Assembly: GCA_963989245.1 (NCBI GenBank)
Contig: OZ022345.1
Location: forward strand, 24,495,196 to 24,559,195
Length of the DNA stretch: 64,000 nucleotides
DNA from: Nansenia antarctica
Lineage: Eukaryota; Chordata; Actinopteri; Argentiniformes; Microstomatidae
Direction: 5' to 3'
The position numbers and the translations under genes are program-made. A model generated the notes under the pieces. That model ran no database searches. It saw only the letters and a list, made by a program, of their open reading frames with translations, and was not told where the DNA came from. Positions 56,505 through 64,000 of the stretch are shown here, piece by piece; position 1 is the stretch's first letter; every line of letters begins with the position of its first letter.

Positions 56505-57072
56505 TCATCTGTCTGCTTCTGTCTTCACATCATCAATAAACACTAGTGACCCAGTGCCATTGGAAGCCATGCATGTCCATGTCATCACACTGCCTCCACG
56601 TTTTTTCACAGATGATGTGGTATGCGTCGGATCATGAGCCGTTCCAAGCCTTCTCCATACTTTTTTCTTCCCATCATTCTGGTTCAGGTTGATCTTAGTT
56701 CCATCGGTCCAAAGAATGCTGTTCCAGAACAGGGCTGGCTTTTTTAGATGTTTTTTGTCAAAGTCTAATCTGGCCTTTCTATTCTTGAGGCTTATGAATG
56801 GCTTGCACCTTGTGGTGAACCCTCTGTATTTGCTTGTGTGAAGTCTTTCTTTTATGGTACACATGGATAATGCCTACCTCCTGGAGACTGTTCTTCACTT
56901 GGCTGGATGTTGTGATGGGGTTTTTCTTTACCATGTAAAGGATCCTGTGATCATCCACCACTCTTGTCTTCCATGGACGTCCAGACCTTTTTGTGGTGCC
57001 GAGCTCACCAGTGCGTTCTTTTTTTCTCAGAATGTACGAAACATTTAATTTGGCCACTATTAATGTTCCCAC
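56505..57072 (-). pseudogene. Tc1-like transposase, N-terminal two thirds
   Basis: Two overlapping minus frames (56779-57072 and 56505-56864) cover the transposase. The first has the second HTH and GRPR-like box (TTKRSGRPWKT) and ITTSSQVKNSLQEVG. The second has RKARLDFDKKHL, then WNSILWTDGTKINL with the first catalytic Asp (the usual E after it is G), and GGSVMTWTCMASNGTG. A frameshift lies near 56800-56860. The end of the DDE core is out of frame or absent. Non-functional. Confidence 0.85.
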
Positions 57073-57357
57073 TATCTCTCTGATGGATTTTTGGTTTGTT
57101 TTTACAGCCTAAGGATGGCCTGTTTCACTTGCATTGAGAGCTCTGTTGACTGCATGTTGTGCGTATACAGCAACAGCTTCCAAATGCAAATGCCACACTT
57201 GGAATCAACTCAGACCTTTTACCTGCTTAATTGATAAAGAAATAATTAAGGAATAAATAGCCCACACTGGCCCATGAAACAGCTTTTGAGTCAATTGTCT
57301 AATTACTTTTGGTTATTATATATAAAAGAGATATCATTCATAAACCCTTCCTTCAAT

Positions 57358-58318
57358 TTGGATGTGAATGGAATGGAATGGAATGGACTTTATTTGTCAT
57401 TGCTACAGTACAGGTACCAAACAACGAAATTTAGGAGGGGAGGCTCCCCTGGCGTTTAGGAAAGGAAAAAGAAAACACATTTTAGAAAAAGCATAGATGC
57501 ATAATATCACAAGAAGGTAAGAAGCTGGTTTACATCAATAAAGGCTATGTACACAATCCACTGTACTATACTGCACAGATAGTCAACTAGGGTTGTCATA
57601 TTGCACAAAAAGTATTTTTTCACATTATTTTAAAGTGTCACAGTTTGCAGGCTTGAAAATGTACATGTTTGTGCCTCAGCACTAGCTGCCATACAATCCG
57701 TCCGGACTGTCCTGGGCCCAGAACTTAGGCCTTTTCTGTGTTCAGGGCCTTGACGGCCCTGTGGTAGAAGCTGTTCTTCAGTCTGTTTGTCTTAGCGGCC
57801 GGGGTCCTGTACCTCCTGTTCGAGGGCAGCTTGACAAAGTGTTCGTGCCCAGGGTGGGTCGGGTCCTTGGAGATCTTGGAGGCCCTCCTGAGACAGCGTG
57901 TTTTGTACAGCTCCTCCAGAGAGGGGAGGGGGGCGCCGGTGATCTTCTGTGCTGTTCTCACGACTCTCTGTAGCTCGTTTCTCTCCGCTGTTGTGCAGCT
58001 GTGGAACCAGTTGGAGATGCCGAAGGTGAGGATGCTCTCCACTGCGCCGTGGTAGAAGGCCACCAGTATCTCCTGCTTGTTGTGTTGTTTCCTGAGGCAT
58101 CTCAGGGTGTAAACCCGCTGTTGTGCCCTCTTGATGGTGCCTTTAGTGTTGTCCTTCCAGGCCAGGTCATCCCGCATGTTGTGTCCCAGGAATCGGAGGG
58201 TTGAGACTATCTCCACGCTCTCTCCGTCGATGAGCAGGGGCTGGATCTCGGACTTTTTCCTCCTGAAGTCTACGATGAATTCCTGGGTTACCCTTAACCT
58301 AAAGCTGAGAGTCTGCAC
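57358..58318 (-). mobile_element. L2-like LINE, 5'-truncated
   Basis: (TGGAA)n tail, then TTTATTTGTCATTGCTACAG and AACAACGAAATTTAGGAGGG, matching the opposite-strand copy at 38745-39099. It carries the RT frame below. Confidence 0.9.
57725..58318 (-). pseudogene. L2-like reverse transcriptase C-terminal part
   Basis: A 197-codon frame covers VTQEFIVDFRRKKSEIQPL, RFLGHNMRDDLAWKDNT, RQQRVYTLRCLRK-like sequence and FYHGAVESILTFGIS. It closes with PTHPGHEHFVKLPSNRRYR. This matches the thumb and C-terminal region also seen at 2169-3143, but a different subfamily. Open throughout, so recent. RT catalytic blocks are truncated away. Confidence 0.9.
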
Positions 58319-58406
58319 TTTAAGCCCACTCCTATATTAGACAGTCAATTCTGTTGGAAATATAAGATATATATAAGATACGTTAGATCCAAAGTATCAA
58401 GGAGTA

Positions 58407-58898
58407 TTGCAGTATTGTGCAGGGCAAAACATATTCTGGAACAGAGGATGTTGTATTATACTCTATATTGTTGTCTTACCCTATTTGAGTTACTGTGTGG
58501 AGATATGGGGAAATGCATATAAAAGCACTTTAAACCCATTGATTACACTACAGAAAAAAGCTATGAGGATTGTACATAAGGTCGGATATCGTGATCACAC
58601 AAATAACTTGTTCCTAATGTCAAATGCCTTAAAGCTCATGGACTTATTCAAATTTAAATTGGCACAGTTAATGTATAAAGCAAAGACTCAAGAACTCCCA
58701 GGTAACATTAACAAATTATTTATAGAGAGGGATAAGGGATATCATTTGAGAGGTAACCACAACTTTAACAAGGGTTATGCTCGCACCCATCTCAGGAGCA
58801 GGTGCATATCATTCTACGGAGTTACCATATGGAATGGGCTAGAGGAAAATATGAAGGAAAGCAGAAATATTGCTCTATTTAAAAAAAGGTTTAAATAA
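58407..58898 (+). pseudogene. CR1/Rex1-like reverse transcriptase C-terminus
   Basis: A 163-codon frame with VVLPYLSYCVEIWGNAYKST, LQKKAMRIVHKVGYRDHTN, LMYKAKTQELPGN and YHLRGNHNF-type blocks. It ends in WNGLEENMKESRNIALFKKRFK. This is the terminal region of a second LINE family distinct from the L2 copies. The RT core is missing. Frame intact to its natural stop. Confidence 0.8.
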
Positions 58899-59325
58899 AT
58901 TTTTGGTAAATACCAAAATGAGGAAAGGGAAGGTTGTTAATCTTCTGGAAACTAAGGTGTGGTTTTCTGTGTCTTTTTCTTCTGTATTACATTGTGGATA
59001 CTGATGTTTGTTATTTATTTATTTTGTGTTGTTTCAGTATTAAGAATGAAAAAATTATGTTTATTTATTTATTTTGTGTCAATATTAAGAATGAAAAAGT
59101 ATTAGAACGGATGATACTGAAATATATGTATTAATTAATTGGATTATATAATGTAAGCATAATTGTTAAGTATAAACAGGGGTAGGACAGGATAAGCCTC
59201 GGCTTCTTCCTACTCCTTTTCGAACAATTGATAGGACTGTACTCTACATATTAGTTATTAGTTATTTTTATTTTTATTTTTTTAAATCATGTTCGAAATA
59301 AAGATTCATTCATTCATTCATATTC
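58407..59325 (+). mobile_element. CR1/Rex1-like LINE 3' end
   Basis: The ORF below, then AGGACAGGATAAGCCTCGGC and TTCGAAATAAAG followed by (ATTC)n at about 59296-59322. Opposite in direction to the L2 next to it. Confidence 0.8.
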
Positions 59326-59429
59326 ATTATATGACTGTAACTTGTGTATGACTGTAACTAACATGTTTTGGTAAACAGCTAAAATAACACAAATTCTGTC
59401 TGTGACCAAATATATATGTGCCTAACTGT

Positions 59430-59863
59430 AGAATCCATTGCTGGAAATGTGTTTTTTTTGTTTGTTTAAAAGCATTAAGTGAATAGGACGAAAATTATCT
59501 GTCATATCCATAAATACTTGAAATACGAAAATTATCTATCTCATAAATGATCTATCTCATATCAAAATATCCATAAATACGATCGGTCATATCCATAAGT
59601 ACTTGAAATACAAAAATGCATCTATCTCATATCGAAATGCATAGTAAGCGAATGATCTGTCATATCCATAAATACTTGAAATACGAACTTGAAATCGTCC
59701 TCAGCCACCATAGTAAGGCGATGACGTAGTCCGAACCAAATATGCAAATATGCAGGCGCGGTATGATGACGCGCTCGAACCAAATATGGTCTCCATGCGT
59801 CCGGGTGAAGCGCGTGTCGGATGCAGCTGGATATACTTGAAAATGGTAGCGTTAAGGGACTAT
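59430..59863. other. Unassigned; short tandem-like CATATCCATAAATACTTGAAATACG motifs
   Basis: The motif CATATCCATAA(A/G)TACTTGAAATAC occurs near 59500, 59590 and 59665. No frame. Confidence 0.5.
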
Positions 59864-60220
59864 GGCTGTGTTCGGAATGGTATACTAGCATACTGCATAC
59901 TAGCATACTCAATGAGTATATACTGCATACTGCCTACTAAATTCATAATAAGTATGTGAAAACCAGCCGACCATTTACACTGTATGCATACTGACTCCCA
60001 GAATGCATTTCGCCGGGAGCGGCGAATTTAAACCTCCATTTTAAACCTCCATTAGCTAAAATATGTAATTTTGGCTTTACAAGTGTTAACATGTCATTTT
60101 ATTAAGTTTTAATATGTTTTCAGGCGAGAAAGTAACCACATATATTCCCAAAATGTGTCCAGTTTACCAAAATAACCCGTTTATATATCTGATCTGACGA
60201 TTTTTTGCGTCTTCTGTTCG

Positions 60221-60364
60221 CTAGCTGCGTTCGTAAATTCACCCTGGAAATATGATCAGCACTCATGGAATGCCTCTTGTCCAATCAAATTACCTGGTCC
60301 CTTTATGACGTTGCACCCAGTGTGCTCTCCGGCGCTCTCAGGGCGTTTTTACGAACGCACCCTA
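60221..60364. mobile_element. MITE, TIR GCTGCGTTCGTAAAT
   Basis: Same family as 12175-12322, with a possible 3-bp TSD CTA. 60040-60200 before it matches 974-1140. Confidence 0.72.
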
Positions 60365-60672
60365 CGTTGCTTACCTTCACTCACTCGACAAAAATATCGT
60401 AACATAATTACAACACGTTGTAAAATGATTTGGGGGGCCAATATCTTTAGCTAGCTCAAGTAACTAGTTACTATATTGTTGTCTTAACAGTTGGTAAAAT
60501 AACATGATTAAAATAAATATCTACAGGGCTGCCAAGTCTCACGCAATCACCGTGAGACACACGCATTTCAACCAGTTCTCACGCTCTCACGCCGCAACTC
60601 TATTTCTCACTGCTTTGGCCGGTCGGAACAATAGCGGACGGCGAGAACGGGACATTGCAGATAGCATGATAG

Positions 60673-61013
60673 TAAAAAAAAAAATCAAAAAAATCAAATT
60701 TTATTTGTATAGCGCATTTCTTACAAGATGCAACTCAATGCGCTTCACACAATGAAAATGTTCAGTCAATCAGTCAATCAATCAATACTGACAGAGCCGC
60801 GAGCAGGCAAAAGTAAAAACCTGTATACTATGTAGCCAGGAAAAAAATTCCCTTGCAGCCCTCTACCAATAGAGCGACTACTAGCCAGTTTGCCTACCAG
60901 TACCCAGCGGTCCCCAAGGGGAGGCCAAGGACCACCGGCACAAAGCAAGCAAGCAAGGGCAAAAACCTGTACACCATGTATCCAGGAATCATAAGGTATT
61001 ATCGTAAGGTAAG
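60673..61013 (-). mobile_element. LINE 3' fragment
   Basis: The A/T-rich tail, then TTTTATTTGTATAGCGCATTTC, is a reversed LINE terminus. ATGATAGTAA occurs on both sides (about 60666 and 61015), consistent with a target duplication. Confidence 0.65.
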
Positions 61014-61159
61014 GTATGATAGTAAGTAAACACAACTTTCCACTGTAGCTTATCTCCACAGAGAGCAGAGGACAGTCTTCTGCTCAGGATCAACCAGCTG
61101 GTTAGCGGGCTAGGGAGCGGGTTGCTGGACAGCAGGGGTTGATCAATTAGGGGGGTTAG

Positions 61160-61290
61160 CAATCACATGGTTGATTGACAGTTAAAAGAGTGATTAATAT
61201 GTTACATGGTTGATTGACAATTAAAAGAGTGATTAATATGTTACATGGTTGATTGACAGTTAAAAGAGTTATTCTGATGTTACATGATTG
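61160..61290. repeat. ~47-bp tandem repeat, three copies
   Basis: The unit contains ACATGGTTGATTGACAGTTA and AAAGAGTGATTAATATGTT; the third is divergent. Confidence 0.85.
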
Positions 61291-61991
61291 ATTTATTTAT
61301 AGATAGATGATAATAAATATAATATATTTTTATTACTGTCTGAATTTGTCTTGTTTTATACAATTTTCCAATTGTTTTCATTTCTTGTGCTGGTTTATTA
61401 TGATGTAAAATTGTAGGAAACTAGCAAAAATAATAATAATAATAATAATTGGGTGGGAGAGAGGGGCCGCTGCTGCCAAACGTGCTCAGTTTTGCGTCGC
61501 TCCACCGGCAAAAAATCACTCCAAAGTTTTGGTGAAACTTGGCAGCCCTGATATATATGAGCAATAACATATCGTGGGCAAGCACTACAACCAACTTGTC
61601 CGTCTGAAGCTACAATACTGGGATCATTCGTGATTGGGCTACAAGCAGTCAAATACTAGGTGAACAAGTGTGTAAGACACAAATAAACTTGGATTTCATG
61701 CATTTCAAGTGGCATATTTGAAATCATGACGACTAGCCTGGTCTAAGAATGCATTTCACCATGTTAATTCCCAGTATAGTGAAAATACCACCGCTCATCC
61801 GTGATCAGACTTAGCTGGGGTGCTGCAACTGAAGAGTATCAAATAGAGTGCAAGAAAGCAGCATCTGCACACTCAAATATGTGCAAAAAACGATGTTTAT
61901 TGCAAGCTTTCGGTTCCCAGGCTATCGGACAATGTAAACAAAAGCTGTATGACAAGTTTGTATGACGCAGTTTGACGAGGCTGAAAGCGCA

Positions 61992-62094
61992 CAGGGTTGC
62001 CAGATGGGATTGACAATTTACAGACAATTTACAGCCTATAACCTCAAAATCAAGTATCCCATTCGGCGGTAACCCGCCCCATCTGGCAACCCTG
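61992..62094. mobile_element. hAT MITE, CAGGGTTGCCAGAT family
   Basis: Ends CAGGGTTGCCAGATGGG / CCATCTGGCAACCCTG. Third copy of the family seen at 5143 and 35681. The flanks do not form a clear TSD. Confidence 0.8.
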
Positions 62095-62346
62095 GAAGCA
62101 ATCCTGCAACCCTGGACGCGAAATGCATTTTGGGGAAAAAGTGTCCATCGTCACTGACTTCAATTTTCCAGGAAGTAACTGCTCGCATACTACATTTCTC
62201 GCATACTCAAATCTCGCATACTGTACAATGTGAACGTACTACATACTCAAAATCTACGTCATATCTAGTATGAGTAGTATGCTAGTATGCTATTCCGAAC
62301 ACAGCCTATTACTCGGATTTCCGGGTTGCGTGACGTCGGCGTAGGA

Positions 62347-62610
62347 TAGACGTCAGCTATTCCCGCGAGACCAATGAACGGGATGTGGGACTTAAAATGG
62401 CGGGTCAATAAACGCACACAGTGCTGAGACTGAAGACAACACGAGTCATTTATTACCTTTATAACTGTGCTAGAGGGCAAACATTACAATATGGCTGGGA
62501 TTCGACAAACGGCGGTGGCAGCCGGTGGTGCTGGTGGGTCGGCGGGGATCATGGCTGCCCCCATGGTCCTCGGTCGAAATATTCGCACCCTGATCGTATT
62601 GTTTGTCTGA
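62347..62610 (+). other. Promoter/5'UTR-like block with a 39-codon frame
   Basis: 62347-62495 repeats 6338-6492. It leads into ATG at 62491 with a 39-residue frame (MAGIRQTAVAAGGAGG then SAGIMAAPMVLGRNIRTLIV). It has an Ala/Gly-rich start and a hydrophobic end, like the first exon of a membrane or secreted protein. No donor was chosen. Function unknown; it may be chance. Confidence 0.35.
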
Positions 62611-62920
62611 TTATTTGAGACCAGTCTCACCAGAGAGTTAGAATGAGGAACTAATTTGGAAAGGTCAACGCTGCACGTTCATGGAGTAAATAAGCCGACT
62701 TGTCTTTACGGGATTCATTGGGATCGTAAATGCGGAACGTTGATGGAATACCCCCCCGACATCGTTCCCTGTAGAACATGTTATTGTGTTGGACAAAGTG
62801 CGTAGACAGTGCTGAGACTGAAGACAAGAGTATGTGAGAAGTCGTGTGTTTGTGTTTGTGTTTGCTAGCCCAGCTGGATGGCGAGACGTGCTGCCACATG
62901 CTTGCTTGCTGGGAGTAGTG

Positions 62921-63955
62921 AGTTACATCTATAGCCAAATATGTTAGTTTGTTAACTATGAAGTGAGTTACATGCCATAGCCAAACATGTTAGTTTGTTA
63001 ACTATGAAGTGAGTTACATGCCATAGCCAAACATGTTAGTTTGTTAACTATGAAGTGAGTTACATGCCATAATCAAACATGTAAGTTTGTTAACTATGAA
63101 GTGAGTTACATGCCATAGCCAAACATGTTAGTTTGTTAACTATGAAGTGAGTTACATGCCATAGCCAAACATGTTAGTTTGTTAACTATGATGAAGTGAG
63201 TTACATACCATAGCCAAACATGTTAGTTTGTTAACTATGATGAAGTGAGTTACATGCCATAGCCAAACATGTTAGTTTGTTAACTATGTTGAAGTGAGTT
63301 ACATGCCATAGCCAAACATGTTAGTTTGTTAACTATGATGAAGTGAGTTACATACCATAGCCAAACATGTTAGTTTGTTAACTATGTTGAAGTGAGTTAC
63401 ATACCATAGCCAAACATGTTAGTTTGTTAACTATGTTGAAGTGAGTTACATACCATAGCCAAACATGTTAGTTTGTTAACTATGTTGAAGTGAGTTACAT
63501 ACCATAGCCAAACATGTTAGTTTGTTAACTATGTTGAAGTGAGTTACATACCATAGCCAAACATGTTAGTTTGTTAACTATGTTGAAGTGAGTTACATAC
63601 CATAGCCAAACATGTTAGTTTGTTAACTATGTTGAAGTGAGTTACATACCATAGCCAAACATGTTAGTTTGTTAACTATGTTGAAGTGAGTTACATACCA
63701 TAGCCAAACATGTTAGTTTGTTAACTATGATGAAGTGAGTTACATACCATAGCCAAACATGTTAGTTTGTTAACTATGTTGAAGTGAGTTACATGCCATA
63801 GCCAAACATGTTAGTTTGTTAACTATGATGAAGTGAGTTACATGCCATAGCCAAACATGTTAGTTTGTTAACTATGATGAAGTGAGTTACATGCCATAGC
63901 CAAACATGTTAGTTTGTTAACTATGAAGTGAGTTACATGCCAAAGCCAAACGTGT
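62921..63955. repeat. 45-49 bp minisatellite, about 21 copies
   Basis: The unit contains GTGAGTTACATRCCATAGCC and AAACATGTTAGTTTGTTAAC+TATG. Length variants arise from GAA, GATGAA or GTTGAA at the junction. 5' units are 45-47 bp and the middle ones mostly 49 bp. Confidence 0.95.
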
Positions 63956-64000
63956 TAGTCCACACAGTCCAGTAGGTGGCGGTAATGCACCTTAAGCTGG

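Larger units (their letters stand above)
55873..59428. mobile_element. Tc1-like transposon split by two LINEs
   Basis: Left end CAGTTAGGTCTGGAAGTATT and right end CCTAACTG, each with TA (55871-55872, 59429-59430). The left inner sequence (TTTGAAATGAAACAATCAAG) is a common fish Tc1 family. Native sequence is 55873 to about 57357 and about 59325-59428. LINEs fill the rest. Confidence 0.82.
60524..61550. mobile_element. hAT-like element, TIR CAGGGCTGCCAAGT
   Basis: Ends CAGGGCTGCCAAG / CTTGGCAGCCCTG. Flanks are A/T-rich and do not form a clear 8-bp TSD. Contains a LINE fragment and a tandem repeat. Confidence 0.7.
59864..62306. mobile_element. PIF/Harbinger-like element, TAT target duplication
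   Basis: Ends GGCTGTGTTCGGAATGG / TTCCGAACACAGCC, with TAT at 59861-59863 and 62307-62309. Sub-terminal GCATACTAGCATACTG repeats at both sides. Contents are nested repeats; no transposase. Confidence 0.8.

Noticed and set aside
62921..63955. CRISPR-like regular repeat array
   Set aside because: There are no unique spacers. Whole units of 45-49 bp are repeated, and the setting is a vertebrate genome, so this is a minisatellite.
1..64000. tRNA or rRNA genes and tRNA-derived SINE heads
   Set aside because: I looked for A/B-box pairs and cloverleaf-like arms in GC-rich stretches and found none I could support by eye.

Overview
The window looks like nuclear DNA of a ray-finned fish. It carries L2/CR1-like LINEs, an L1-like LINE, Tc1-like transposons, very many hAT elements, a PIF/Harbinger-type element, gypsy-like solo LTRs, (CA)n tracts, TTAGGG-like repeats, and a C2H2 zinc-finger gene with TGEKP linkers. 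No bacterial gene organisation is present. I cannot name the species.

The one gene I can assemble with confidence is a C2H2 zinc-finger protein gene on the + strand. Its coding exons lie at 19871-20016, 21683-22050 and 41212-43238. All three junctions have GT/AG signals, the phases match, and the joined frame is 846 codons. The final exon has 23 fingers, 15 of them in three nearly identical 420-bp blocks. The 19-kb second intron is almost wholly transposons.

Layout. 1-1.7 kb: a hAT nested beside a fold-back element. 2.1-3.3 kb: a truncated L2-like LINE. 3.5-9.4 kb: two large inverted-repeat elements, one split by a hAT (8-bp TSD) and one by a solo LTR (5-bp TSD). 9.6-19.7 kb: hAT copies, an L1-like LINE whose 3' minisatellite has been hit twice by hATs, and a hAT transposase gene with a BED finger and a hATC domain. 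19.8-22.05 kb: 5' exons of the zinc-finger gene. 22-41 kb: its intron, including a 7.9-kb composite hAT (28887-36773). That composite carries a gene with FEN/XPG-like nuclease motifs and a Cys-rich tail, flanked by inverted repeats. 41.2-43.5 kb: the zinc-finger exon. 43.5-48.6 kb: minisatellites, a solo LTR and possible gene fragments. 48.9-50.5 kb: a second hAT-type transposase pseudogene. 52-59.4 kb: LINE copies, a MITE, a THAP-type exon, and a Tc1 element broken by two LINEs. 59.9-62.3 kb: a PIF/Harbinger-like element holding other repeats. 62.9-63.96 kb: a long minisatellite.

The nesting can be read as a stratigraphy because many insertions keep perfect target-site duplications (TSDs). 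The most interesting object is the nuclease-like gene of 29.7-33.9 kb. It has long inverted repeats built of sub-repeats with an AAGATGGCG motif, and it matches no transposase class I know. Its reading frame is broken only by two clean insertions. All functional statements rest on motif reading, with no database search.
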